A stretch of DNA of 64,000 nucleotides from Bolinopsis microptera (taxonomy: Eukaryota > Ctenophora > Tentaculata > Lobata > Bolinopsidae): positions 620,001-684,000 of the forward strand of contig NC_087076.1 of assembly GCF_026151205.1 (NCBI RefSeq), given 5' to 3'. Numbering within the stretch: position 1 is the first letter of the stretch; the number at the start of each line of letters is the position of its first letter. The position numbers were made by a program, and so were the translations under genes. Under the pieces are notes generated by a model that was given only the letters and a program-made list of their open reading frames with translations, made no database searches and was not told the origin of the DNA. Below are positions 23,266-34,580 of this stretch, piece by piece.

Positions 23266-26200
23266 ATGTGCAGGGGACTGCGCATGAGACACCAGCCATT
23301 GAAAAGTTTGATGATGTCTTATAATAACACTAGGGTTAAAGTCCCTACCACTGATTTAGATGTCGGAGGGGACCGGATTGATGACTCTCTCACCCTAAAA
23401 CTCCCTAGGAGAGGGGTGACAGATGATATGCCGGCTCCTTCACCCGGCACAAAAAATAACATAAAACAACAAAAAAAGGATGGGGATGCATTGGTTTCTT
23501 GTAGTGAGGTAGCTCTAGTAGGGACATTTAATGTCCGAACTGCTAGAGAAGGTTACAAGCGCCTTGAACTCGTGACTCAGTTTCTGGAGAGTGGCATGGA
23601 GATCCTTGGGATCCAAGAACATAGGATTGTCCACCAGGAGCCGATCAAGATCGAAAAGTTCAAGGAGGGGGTTAGCTTGGTAACTGTTTCAGCATGGAGG
23701 AATGGAGCAGGAGCAGCCACTGGTGGAGTGGGCTTTCTGCTGACTAGAAGAGCATACAGCGCAATCAGCCTCATTAAACCCTATGGCTCAAGGGTGCTGA
23801 CTATCTCTTTCAACGGAAATCCCAGACTCACAACTATAACTGCCTATAGTCCTACCGAGGCAGCACTAGTTGAAGAAGCGGAGGATTTCCATAACACCCT
23901 TAGACAGGCTATGAATGATGTGCCAGCGCACCACCTGCTGATCACAGAGGGAGATATGAACGCCCGGCTTGGAAAGGAGAGTGAAGAAGATTCCCGTTGG
24001 TACTTTCATACTCGTACCAATCGGAATGGAGAGCTACTGAGAGACACTGCCCTGGAGTGCGATATGGAAATTACCAATATCCGCTTCAGAAAGAAGGTCA
24101 ACAAGAGGTGGACCTTCTTATCCGATGGGACACTTAACAAAGGTCAGATTGACTATATCCTCATACGGCGGAAGTGGAAAAACTCATTAAAGAACACTGA
24201 AGTTTACAACACTTTTCAGTCGTTGGGATCTGATCACAGAGTTGTAGTGTGTAAGATCAAAGTTAGCTTTAGGAAAGGACACAGGCCTCCGAAAAAAGTT
24301 AACTATGATTATAGTGCCCTGAAGTCGGATGGTGAGCTTCAAAAAAAGTATGCAATTGAAGTTCGGAATAGATTCTCTGGCCTGGTAGAGGAGGATGATG
24401 GGGCCACTGAAAGCTACGGGAAGCTTATGGTTGCTATTGAGGCGGCAAACAAGAGCCTTCTGCCAAAGAAGACTCGACAAAAGCAGATTGACCCCTCAAG
24501 TGACCCAAGAGTGGACAGTGCAAGGAGGGGACTGTTCTTGGCCAAGGACCAATACCATCAGGAGCCTTGTGAGGAGAAGAGAGAGGAAGTCGCCACTAAA
24601 AAGGATTTGTTAAAGGCCTGCTACAAAGAGGTAGAGGAGGAGATCCTGAAAGGAAAGATCAGGAAAGTTGAGGATACTGCTGATCGTTGTAAGAACAAGG
24701 AATCCTGGAAGCTTGTCAACGATATTTCAGGGAGGACAAATCCCAGCTGTGGACTCGTGGAAGGGGGCAGCTCAACAGAACGTCTTGAGAACTGGAGGAA
24801 GCACTTCTCTGGGTTACTTGGACAGCCACCCAAAGTCCCTGACAATAGTATTCCGATCAGGAATATACACCCTCCACTGAATATAGAGGATGGCCCGTTC
24901 ACCATTGAGGAACTACGTCTTGCCAAAAAGCAGATAGTAGAAGGCAAAGCTTATGGTGATGATGGTATCTCACCTGAAGTGATGAAGAGGGTGGACATCG
25001 ATGACGTCATCCTGAAGTTCTGCAACGATGCATTATGTGATGGTCTCATGCCCGACCAATGGAAGCTCAGTAATATTGTTCCTGTGCCAAAGAAAGGGGA
25101 CCTCACTAAGACCGACAACTACAGAGGAATATCTCTGACATCGATAGTCAGTAAAACTCTGAACAAAATGTTGCTGAACAGGATGAAGCCAAGTCTTGAG
25201 GAAGTTTTAAGGGACAACCAGAATGGCTTTAGACCTGGGCGCTCTACAACATCGCACATCCTTGCTCTACGAAGAATTATGGAGGGTGCTAGAGCCAAAA
25301 ATCTTAAGGCCACCATGGTTTTCATTGATTTCAAAAAGGCGTTCGATAGTGTGCATAGAGGTTTGCTCATGAAGATATTAAAAGCATATGGCATACCAGA
25401 AGCCATAGTGCGGCTCATTGAGGGTATCTATACGAGCACAAAGGCTAAAGTAGTTACAGCCGATGGTATAACAGAAATTTTTGATATCCTGGCTGGAGTA
25501 CTGCAAGGAGACACTCTTGCCCCGTACTTGTTCATTATCGTGATTGACTATATCATGACAGTGACTATAGACGATGATGACTCGGACTCTGGGTTTACCC
25601 TCAGGCCTGCACGGAGTAGAAGGATTGGTGCCGAGAAGATCGCAGACGTCGAGTTTGCAGATGATGTTGCCCTTATCACTGATACCATTGAAGGGGCAAA
25701 ACTACTCCTGGACAGGCTTGAGAAAGCAGCACTGAGTGTTGGGCTAGCCATGAACGGCTCTAAAACTAAGTTCATGACTCTGAACATGACAGAGGAGGCG
25801 AGTAGTCTTAATAGCTGTTCTGGAAATCAGCTGGAAAAGGTGACAGACTTTGTTTACCTTGGAGCTTGGATAGCAACAACAGAGAGGGACCTGCGGGTCA
25901 GAAAAGCTAAGGCTTGGGCAGCCTGCCACAAGCTAAAGAAGATGTGGAAGTCTGACCTTAGAAGAGGACTAAAGATCCGTCTATTTGTTGCTACTGTGGA
26001 GTCAATACTTCTTTATGGTTCTGAAACCTGGACGTTGACAGAGCAATTGAAGAAACGCATTGATGGCTGCTACACTAGAATGCTAAGGATGGCACTTAAT
26101 GTGGATTGGAAGCAGCGAAAAACCAACAAAGAAGTCTATGGCAACCTACCGAGAGCAACCATGAAGATCCAAGAGCGCAGGATGCGACTAGCAGGCCATA

Positions 26201-26409
26201 TCCACCGGCACCCAGAACTAGTCGCAAACCGCTTGCTACTCTGGGAACCAACTCATGGGGTGCGGAGTAGGGGGAGACCAGCCATGACCTATGTTGATAG
26301 CCTACGAGCTGACACGGGTCTCAACGACACTGGAGAAATGGGCGGACTTATGGCGGATAGAGTTTTATGGAGACAGCGCATCAATACTCGGACGCTGAAG
26401 CCGCCTTAA
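23266..26409 (+). CDS. RTE-type ORF: AP-like endonuclease plus reverse transcriptase
   Basis: A 1047-residue protein that would nick target DNA and copy the element RNA by target-primed reverse transcription. Residues ~84-333 form an exonuclease-endonuclease-phosphatase domain, with TFNVR (N89), QEHR (E118), GDMNA (229-233), IDYI (D296) and SDHR (322-325). Residues ~540-870 form the reverse transcriptase, with NGFRPGRST (653-661), FIDFKKAFDS (D688), LQGDTLAPY and the FADD box (D799, D800). A C-terminal domain follows, with YLGAWI, LLYGSETWTL, GCYTRMLRMA, RLAGHIHRHP and SRGRP. The ATG at 23266 is the first in frame after a TAA at 23242, and the stop is TAA at 26407. The ~350-530 linker is charged and may be helical. 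No gag-like ORF precedes it, which is usual for RTE. Small opposite-strand frames within it are shadows. Confidence 0.93.
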   Translation: MCRGLRMRHQPLKSLMMSYNNTRVKVPTTDLDVGGDRIDDSLTLKLPRRGVTDDMPAPSPGTKNNIKQQKKDGDALVSCSEVALVGTFNVRTAREGYKRLELVTQFLESGMEILGIQEHRIVHQEPIKIEKFKEGVSLVTVSAWRNGAGAATGGVGFLLTRRAYSAISLIKPYGSRVLTISFNGNPRLTTITAYSPTEAALVEEAEDFHNTLRQAMNDVPAHHLLITEGDMNARLGKESEEDSRWYFHTRTNRNGELLRDTALECDMEITNIRFRKKVNKRWTFLSDGTLNKGQIDYILIRRKWKNSLKNTEVYNTFQSLGSDHRVVVCKIKVSFRKGHRPPKKVNYDYSALKSDGELQKKYAIEVRNRFSGLVEEDDGATESYGKLMVAIEAANKSLLPKKTRQKQIDPSSDPRVDSARRGLFLAKDQYHQEPCEEKREEVATKKDLLKACYKEVEEEILKGKIRKVEDTADRCKNKESWKLVNDISGRTNPSCGLVEGGSSTERLENWRKHFSGLLGQPPKVPDNSIPIRNIHPPLNIEDGPFTIEELRLAKKQIVEGKAYGDDGISPEVMKRVDIDDVILKFCNDALCDGLMPDQWKLSNIVPVPKKGDLTKTDNYRGISLTSIVSKTLNKMLLNRMKPSLEEVLRDNQNGFRPGRSTTSHILALRRIMEGARAKNLKATMVFIDFKKAFDSVHRGLLMKILKAYGIPEAIVRLIEGIYTSTKAKVVTADGITEIFDILAGVLQGDTLAPYLFIIVIDYIMTVTIDDDDSDSGFTLRPARSRRIGAEKIADVEFADDVALITDTIEGAKLLLDRLEKAALSVGLAMNGSKTKFMTLNMTEEASSLNSCSGNQLEKVTDFVYLGAWIATTERDLRVRKAKAWAACHKLKKMWKSDLRRGLKIRLFVATVESILLYGSETWTLTEQLKKRIDGCYTRMLRMALNVDWKQRKTNKEVYGNLPRATMKIQERRMRLAGHIHRHPELVANRLLLWEPTHGVRSRGRPAMTYVDSLRADTGLNDTGEMGGLMADRVLWRQRINTRTLKPP

Positions 26410-26410
26410 G

Positions 26411-26423
26411 TCAAGTAAGTAAG
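26411..26423 (+). other. LINE 3' tail (aagt repeats)
   Basis: tcaagtaagtaag directly follows the stop codon region. Short simple-repeat tails in place of poly-A are characteristic of RTE elements and define the 3' end of the insertion. Confidence 0.8.
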
Positions 26424-26490
26424 TCATGTAGTACACTAGCCCTCCCCTAGTAATGCAACCGTATCAGCCACAAGTATTATATATAATATA
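26424..26490. repeat. Resumed minisatellite unit after the LINE
   Basis: Begins tcatgtagtacactagcc, the second copy of the target duplication, and continues as one normal unit of the 21617-22292 array before ending in at-repeats. It shows the LINE landed in the last or next-to-last unit. Confidence 0.9.
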
Positions 26491-26559
26491 ATATACTTTA
26501 ATTATTAATGTTATCATTATTAAACTGGATCATACTATACTGCATATTTACATAATATG

Positions 26560-26885
26560 CTGCATATTCACATACAATAATTCAAACTATTTACTTTATA
26601 CAATAATTCAAACTATCTAATTAATACAATAATTTAAACTATTTACTTAATACAATAATTCAAACTATTAACTTAATACAATAATTCAAACTATTTACTT
26701 TATACAATAATTCAAACTATCTAATTAATACAATAATTTAAACTATTTACTTAATACAATAATTCAAACTATTTACTTAATACAATAATTAAAACTATTT
26801 ACTTTATACAATAATTCAAACTATCTAATTTAAACTATTTACTTAATACAATAATTCAAACTATTTACTTAATACTATAATTAAT
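26560..26885. repeat. 26-bp AT-rich minisatellite, ~12 copies
   Basis: Tandem units built on acaataattcaaactatt followed by tacttaat, with tactttat and ctaattaat variants. The variants recur in order (tactttat then ctaattaat, seen at about 26590-26610 and 26694-26720), so blocks of units were duplicated. Confidence 0.9.
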
Positions 26886-27042
26886 ACAATATTGTAACAA
26901 TGAAGAAAAGAAAATGTAAACTGCCATGTAGTATATAGCATGTAGCATATTGTAGTGAACCCGCTAAAAGGTAGATCTAGAACAGTGAGTTGTGAGAAAC
27001 AAGAAACAGGAGGACGCAATTGTGTCATCACCTGACCTTACA
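26886..27042. other. Short unique spacer
   Basis: AT-rich spacer with no gene seen. Confidence 0.5.
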
Positions 27043-28986
27043 GCTCACTCAGTACACGCTCTCACTCAGTGCACGCTCTCACTCAGTGCACGCTCTCACT
27101 CAGTGCACGCTCTCACTCAGTGCACGCTCTCACTCAGTGCACGCTCTCACTCAGTGCACGCTCTCATTCAGTGCACACTCTCACTCAGTGCACGCTCTCA
27201 CTCAGTGCACGCTCTCACTCAGTGCACGCTCTCACTCAGTGCACGCTCTCATTCAGTGCACGCTCTCACTCAGTGCACGCTCTCACTCAGTGCACGCTCT
27301 CACTCAGTGCACGCTCTCACTCAGTGCACGCTCTCACTCAGTGCACGCTCTCACTCAGTGCACGCTCTCATTCAGTGCACGCTCTCACTCAGTGCACGCT
27401 CTCACTCAGTGCACGCTCTCACTCAGTGCACGCTCTCACTCAGTGCACGCTCTCACTCAGTGCACGCTCTCACTCAGTGCACGCTCTCATTCAGTGCACG
27501 CTCTCACTCAGTGCACGCTCTCACTCAGTGCACGCTCTCACTCAGTGCACGCTCTCATTCAGTGCACGCTCTCACTCAGTGCACGCTCTCACTCAGTGCA
27601 CGCTCTCATTCAGTGCACGCTCTCACTCAGTGCACGCTCTCACTCAGTGCACGCTCTCACTCAGTGCACGCTCTCACTCAGTGCACGCTCTCATTCAGTG
27701 CACGCTCTCACTCAGTGCACGCTCTCACTCAGTGCACGCTCTCACTCAGTGCACGGTCTCACTCAGTGCACGCTCTCACTCAGTGCACGCTCTCACTCAG
27801 TGCACGCTCTCGCTCAGTGCACGCTCTCACTCAGTGCACGCAATCACTCAGTGCACGCTCTCACTCAGTGCACGCTCTCGCTCAGTGCACGCTCTCACTC
27901 AGTGCACGCTCTCACTCAGTGTACGCTCTCACTCAGTGCACGCTCTCACTCAGTGCACGCTCTCACTCAGTGCACGCTCTCGCTCAGTGCACGCTCTCGC
28001 TCAGTGCACGCTCTCACTCAGTGCACGCTCTCACTCAGTGCACGCTCTCACTCAGTACACGCTCTCACTCAGTGCACGCTCTCACTCAGTGCACGGTCTC
28101 ACTCAGTGCACGCTCTCACTCAGTGCACGCTCTCACTCAGTGCACGCTCTCGCTCAGTGTACGCTCTCGCTCAGTGCACACTCTCACTCAGTGCACGCTC
28201 TCACTCAGTGCACGCTCTCACTCAGTGCACGCTCTCACTCAGTGCACGCTCTCACTCAGTGCACGCTCTCACTCAGTGCACGCTCTCACTCAGTGTACGC
28301 TCCCACTCAGTGCACGCTCTCACTCAGTGCACGCTCTTACTCAGTGCACGCTCTCACTCAGTGCACGCTCTCACTCAGTGCACGCTCTCACTCAGTGCAC
28401 GCTCTCGCTCAGTGCACGCTCTCGCTCAGTGCACGCTCTCGCTCAGTGCACGCTCTCGCTCAGTGCACGCTCTCACTCAGTGCACGCTCTCACTCAGTGC
28501 ACGCTCTCACTCAGTGCACGCTCTCACTCAGTGCACGCTCTCACTCAGTGCACGCTCTCACTCAGTGCACGCTCTCACTCAGTGCACGCTCTCACTCAGT
28601 GCACGCTCTCCCTCAGTGCACGGTCTCACTCAGTGCACGCTCTCACTCAGTGCACGCTCTCACTCAGTGCACGCTCTCACTCAGTGCACGCTCTCACTCA
28701 GTGCACGCTCTCACTCAGTGCACGCTCTCACTCAGTGCACGCTCTCACTCAGTGCACGCTCTCACTCAGTGCACGCTCTCGCTCAGTGCACGCTCTCACT
28801 CAGTGCACGCTCTCACTCAGTGCACGCTCTCACTCAGTGCACGCTCTCGCTCAGTGCACGCTCTCGCTCAGTGCACGCTCTCGCTCAGTGCACGCTCTCG
28901 CTCAGTGCACGCTCTCGCTCAGTGCACGCTCTCACTCAGTGCACGCTCTCACTCAGTGCACACTCTCACTCAGTGCACACTCTCTA
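27043..28986. repeat. 17-bp minisatellite (gtgcacgctctcactca), ~114 copies
   Basis: Uniform tandem array of gtgcacgctctcactca. Variant units carry cattca, cgctca, cggtct, gtacac or gtgtac. The gtgcac palindrome is shared with the unrelated 12-bp array at 3630-4563. All three plus frames are open for more than 650 codons and give the same Ala-Arg-Ser-His-Ser-Val-His-Ala peptide cycle, which is the signature of a stop-free repeat and not of three genes. Confidence 0.98.
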
Positions 28987-29228
28987 GTGTACTGACACTG
29001 CATTACTACACTGCTGACGCAGTCTACACTGCATCATTTAGACCACAACTTTAGTCACAGTCAGAGTGGCAGCGTACTGCAGGAGTGTACTGTAGGATAG
29101 TGTGCAGTGTGCGGAACACGAGTACACAACTCACTATATAATACTCTAACCATTATATCAATACAAAGTTTGGAGGGAGGGACCCTCGCGACCCATCAAG
29201 ATTGTCAACAACCTTGTCAACAAAAACA
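28987..29228. other. Unique spacer
   Basis: About 240 bases of unique DNA with several actgcag and tgtact motifs. No gene recognised. Confidence 0.5.
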
Positions 29229-32200
29229 AGAAAAAAGTAGAAGCAATGTACGCTATCACACATCTCTCAAGTACTTAGATAAAGTAGAAGCGAGGTACGC
29301 TATCACACATCTCTCAAGTACTTAGATAAAGTAGAAGCGAGGTACGCTATCACACATCTCTCAAGTACTTAGATAAAGTAGAAGCGAGGTACGCTATCAC
29401 ACATCTCTCAAGTACTTAGATAAAGTAGAAGCGAGGTACGCTATCACACATCTCTCAAGTACTTAGATAAAGTAGAAGCGAGGTACGCTATCACACATCT
29501 CTCAAGTACTTAGATAAAGTAGAAGCGAGGTACGCTATCACACATCTCTCAAGTACTTAGATAAAGTAGAAGCGAGGTACGCTATCACACATCTCTCAAG
29601 TACTTAGATAAAGTAGAAGCGAGGTACGCTATCACACATCTCTCAAGTACTTAGATAAAGTAGAAGCGAGGTACGCTATCACACATCTCTCAAGTACTTA
29701 GATAAGTAGAAGCGAGGTACGCTATCACACATCTCTCAAGTACTTAGATAAAGTAGAAGCGAGGTACGCTATCACACATCTCTCAAGTACTTAGTTAAAG
29801 TAGAAGCGAGGTACGCTATCACACATCTCTCAAGTACTTAGATAAAGTAGAAGCGAGGTACGCTAGCACACATCTCTCAAGTACTTAGATAAAGTAGAAG
29901 CGAGGTACGCTATCACACATCTCTCAAGTACTTAGATAAAGTAGAAGCGAGGTACGCTATCACACATCTCTCAAGTACTTAGATAAAGTAGAAGCGAGGT
30001 ACGCTATCACACATCTCTCAAGTACTTAGATAAAGTAGAAGCGAGGTACGCTATCACACATCTCTCAAGTACTTAGATAAAGTAGAAGCGAGGTACGCTA
30101 GCACACATCTCTCAAGTACTTAGATAAAGTAGAAGCGAGGTACGCTATCACACATCTCTCAAGTACTTAGATAAAGTAGAAGCGAGGTACGCTATCACAC
30201 ATCTCTCAAGTACTTAGTTAAAGTAGAAGCGAGGTACGCTATCACACATCTCTCAAGTACTTAGTTAAAGTAGAAGCGAGGTACGCTATCACACATCTCT
30301 CAAGTACTTAGTTAAAGTAGAAGCGAGGTACGCTATCACACATCTCTCAAGTACTTAGATAAAGTAGAAGCGAGGTACACTAACACACATCTCTCAAGTA
30401 ATTAGATAAAGTAGAAGCGAGGTACGCTATCACACATCTCTCAAGTACTTAGATAAAGTAGAAGCGAGGTACGCTATCACACATCTCTCAAGTACTTAGA
30501 TAAAGTAGAAGCGAGGTACGCTATCACACATCTCTCAAGTACTTAGATAAAGTAGAAGCGAGGTACGCTATCACACATCTCTCAAGTACTTAGATAAAGT
30601 AGAAGCGAGGTACGCTATCACACATCTCTCAAGTACTTAGATAAAGTAGAAGCGAGGTACGCTATCACACATCTCTCAAGTACTTAGATAAAGTAGAAGC
30701 GAGGTACGCTATCACACATCTCTCAAGTACTTAGATAAAGTAGAAGCGAGGTACGCTATCACACATCTCTCAAGTATTTAGATAAAGTAGAAGCGAGGTA
30801 CGCTATCACACATCTCTCAAGTACTTAGTTAAAGTAGAAGCGAGGTACGCTATCACACATCTCTCAAGTACTTAGATAAAGTAGAAGCGAGGTACGCTAT
30901 CACACATCTCTCAAGTACTTAGATAAAGTAGAAGCGAGGTACGCTAACACACATCTCTCAAGTACTTAGATAAAGTAGAAGCGAGGTACGCTAACACACA
31001 TCTCTCAAGTACTTAGATAAAGTAGAAGCGAGGTACGCTAACACACATCTCTCAAGTACTTAGATAAAGTAGAAGCGAGGTACGCTATCACACATCTCTC
31101 AAGTACTTAGATAAAGTAGAAGCGAGGTACGCTAACACACATCTCTCAAGTACTTAGATAAAGTAGAAGCGAGGTACGCTAACACACATCTCTCAAGTAC
31201 TTAGATAAAGTGAAGCGAGGTACGCTATCACACATCTCTCAAGTACTTAGATAAAGTAGAAGCGAGGTACGCTAACACACATCTCTCAAGTAATTAGATA
31301 AAGTAGAAGCGAGGTACGCTATCACACATCTCTCAAGTACTTAGATAAAGTAGAAGCGAGGTACGCTATCACACATCTCTCAAGTAATTAGATAAAGTAG
31401 AAGCGAGGTACGCTATCACACATCTCTCAAGTAATTAGATAAAGTAGAAGCGAGGTACGCTATCACACATCTCTCAAGTACTTAGATAAAGTAGAAGCGA
31501 GGTACGCTATCACACATCTCTCAAGTACTTAGATAAAGTAGAAGCGAGGTACGCTATCACACATCTCTCAAGTACTTAGATAAAGTAGAAGCGAGGTACG
31601 CTATCACACATCTCTCAAGTACTTAGATAAGTAGAAGCGAGGTACGCTATCACACATCTCTCAAGTACTTAGATAAAGTAGAAGCGAGGTACGCTATCAC
31701 ACATCTCTCAAGTACTTAGATAAAGTAGAAGCGAGGTACGCTATCACACATCTCTCAAGTACTTAGATAAAGTAGAAGCGAGGTACGCTATCACACATCT
31801 CTCAAGTACTTAGATAAAGTAGAAGCGAGGTACGCTATCACACATCTCTCAAGTACTTAGATAAAGTAGAAGCGAGGTACGCTATCACACATCTCTCAAG
31901 TACTTAGATAAAGTAGAAGCGAGGTACGCTAGTCACACATCTCTCAAGTACTTAGATAAAGTAGAAGCGAGGTACGCTATCACACATCTCTCAAGTACTT
32001 AGATAAAGTAGAAGCGAGGTACGCTATCACACATCTCTCAAGTACTTAGTTAAAGTAGAAGCGAGGTACGCTATCACACATCTCTCAAGTACTTAGTTAA
32101 AGTAGAAGCGAGGTACGCTATCACACATCTCTCAAGTACTTAGATAAAGTAGAAGCGAGGTACGCTAACACACATCTCTCAAGTAATTAGATAAAGTAGA

Positions 32201-34050
32201 AGCGAGGTACGCTATCACACATCTCTCAAGTACTTAGATAAAGTAGAAGCGAGGTACGCTATCACACATCTCTCAAGTACTTAGATAAAGTAGAAGCGAG
32301 GTACGCTATCACACATCTCTCAAGTACTTAGATAAAGTAGAAGCGAGGTACGCTATCACACATCTCTCAAGTACTTAGATAAAGTAGAAGCGAGGTACGC
32401 TATCACACATCTCTCAAGTACTTAGATAAAGTAGAAGCGAGGTACGCTATCACACATCTCTCAAGTACTTAGATAAAGTAGAAGCGAGGTACGCTATCAC
32501 ACATCTCTCAAGTACTTAGTTAAAGTAGAAGCGAGGTACGCTATCACACATCTCTCAAGTACTTAGATAAAGTAGAAGCGAGGTACGCTATCACACATCT
32601 CTCAAGTACTTAGATAAAGTAGAAGCGAGGTACGCTATCACACATCTCTCAAGTACTTAGATAAAGTAGAAGCGAGGTACGCTATCACACATCTCTCAAG
32701 TACTTAGATAAAGTAGAAGCGAGGTACGCTATCACACATCTCTCAAGTACTTAGATAAAGTAGAAGCGAGGTACGCTAACACACATCTCTCAAGTACTTA
32801 GATAAAGTAGAAGCGAGGTACGCTAACACACATCTCTCAAGTACTTAGATAAAGTAGAAGCGAGGTACGCTATCACACATCTCTCAAGTACTTAGATAAA
32901 GTAGAAGCGAGGTACGCTATCACACATCTCTCAAGTAATTAGATAAAGTAGAAGCGAGGTACGCTATCACACATCTCTCAAGTAATTAGATAAAGTAGAA
33001 GCGAGGTACGCTATCACACATCTCTCAAGTACTTAGATAAAGTAGAAGCGAGGTACGCTATCACACATCTCTCAAGTAATTAGATAAAGTAGAAGCGAGG
33101 TACGCTATCACACATCTCTCAAGTAATTAGATAAAGTAGAAGCGAGTTACGCTATCACACATCTCTCAAGTACTTAGATAAAGTAGAAGCGAGGTACGCT
33201 AACACACATCTCTCAAGTACTTAGATAAAGTAGAAGCGAGGTACGCTATCACACATCTCTCAAGTACTTAGTTAAAGTAGAAGCGAGGTACGCTATCACA
33301 CATCTCTCAAGTACTTAGATAAAGTAGAAGCGAGGTACGCTATCACACATCTCTCAAGTACTTAGATAAAGTAGAAGCGAGGTACGCTAACACACATCTC
33401 TCAAGTACTTAGATAAAGTAGAAGCGAGGTACGCTATCACACATCTCTCAAGTAATTAGATAAAGTAGAAGCGAGGTACGCTATCACACATCTCTCAAGT
33501 AATTAGATAAAGTAGAAGCGAGGTACGCTATCACACATCTCTCAAGTACTTAGATAAAGTAGAAGCGAGGTACGCTAACACACATCTCTCAAGTACTTAG
33601 TTAAAGTAGAAGCGAGGTACGCTATCACACATCTCTCAAGTACTTAGATAAAGTAGAAGCGAGGTACGCTATCACACATCTCTCAAGTACTTAGATAAAG
33701 TAGAAGCGAGGTACGCTATCACACATCTCTCAAGTACTTAGATAAAGTAGAAGCGAGGTACGCTATCACACATCTCTCAAGTACTTAGTTAAAGTAGAAG
33801 CGAGGTACGCTATCACACATCTCTCAAGTACTTAGTTAAAGTAGAAGCGAGGTACGCTATCACACATCTCTCAAGTACTTAGATAAGTAGAAGCGAGGTA
33901 CGCTATCACTCATCTCTCAAGTAATTAGATAAAGTAGAAGCGAGGTACGCTAACACACATCTCTCAAGTACTTAGATAAAGTAGAAGCGAGGTACGCTAT
34001 CACACATCTCTCAAGTACTTAGATAAAGTAGAAGCGAGGTACGCTATCAC
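29229..34050. repeat. 47-bp satellite array, ~102 copies (~4.8 kb)
   Basis: Second-largest array. The 47-bp unit contains gaagcgaggtacgctatcac, acatctctcaagtacttaga and taaagta. Variant sites are tatcac/taacac/tagcac, gataaag/gttaaag, gtactt/gtaatt, plus rare one-base deletions (gataagta at about 29702, 31627 and 33884). A run of gttaaag units followed by a taacac unit and a gtaatt unit occurs near 30216-30400 and again near 32049-32185, at a spacing of 38 units (1,786 bp). Frequent stops in all frames leave no long ORF. Confidence 0.98.
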
Positions 34051-34580
34051 CGAGAGAAAGGCCAAAAGTTGAGTGAAGACCGATGTCTTCACACAGTTAG
34101 GTCTCTAGGGTGTGATTAATGTTCTAGAACCTGGTCTCTAGGGTGTGATTAATGTTTTAGAACCTGGTCTCTAGGGACCTGGCATGATACCAAGAGGAGA
34201 TAAGGCTGGTACAATCAACTCGCTTCTTGTGTTTCTAATTAGGCTACATGATATGCTCGATCACTCCCCCTCACTCAGTCACATGCACTTAATTCAATAA
34301 TACTGTAACCTTGAGACCACTAATATATAATCAGGATTTGAAAGGTAAATCTCGTTTGAATGTTTTATTGTTTTAAACGTGTCAACTTTGGTTAGTTTCT
34401 AGACTTCAGGACAGCTCCGGTGTCCCAATATCGTTTATTTTTAAGTGATGATGTAATAAAGTAACAAGGTCGCAATACATGGTGATATAAATCAAACAAT
34501 AATGTTGAAGGTAACAAAGAAGTTTTTTTCGAACAAGAAAGCGAATATTGTAACTGCAATAATTAAAGGCGATACAATAG
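34051..34580. other. Unique spacer with one 33-bp duplication
   Basis: A segment reading ggtctctagggtgtgattaa then tgtt occurs twice at about 34101 and 34134. The rest is AT-rich unique DNA with no recognised gene. Confidence 0.55.

Larger units (their letters stand above)
22293..26423 (+). mobile_element. Full-length RTE/BovB-like non-LTR retrotransposon (LINE)
   Basis: A 4.13-kb element inserted in a minisatellite unit and flanked by the duplication tcatg. It has a leader of about 970 bp with two tandem 228-bp repeats, one long ORF coding endonuclease plus reverse transcriptase, a 3' UTR of only about 14 bp, and a tail made of aagt repeats. A single ORF, a minimal 3' UTR and a short simple-repeat tail are features of the RTE clade. 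The protein C-terminus (SETWTL, RLAGHIHRH, SRGRP motifs) resembles RTE/BovB proteins often labelled craniofacial development protein 2-like. No stop or frameshift interrupts the ORF, and all catalytic motifs are present, so the copy could be recently active. Clade assignment is from remembered family features, not a tree. Confidence 0.9.

Noticed and set aside
26992-29054. Three overlapping plus frames of about 655-667 codons in the 17-bp array
   Set aside because: All frames give the same Ser/Ala/His/Val cycle. This is repeat-driven, with no supporting flanking coding sequence.
6973-34050. Possible CRISPR arrays (regular repeats)
   Set aside because: Units are head-to-tail with no unique spacers, and the context is eukaryotic.
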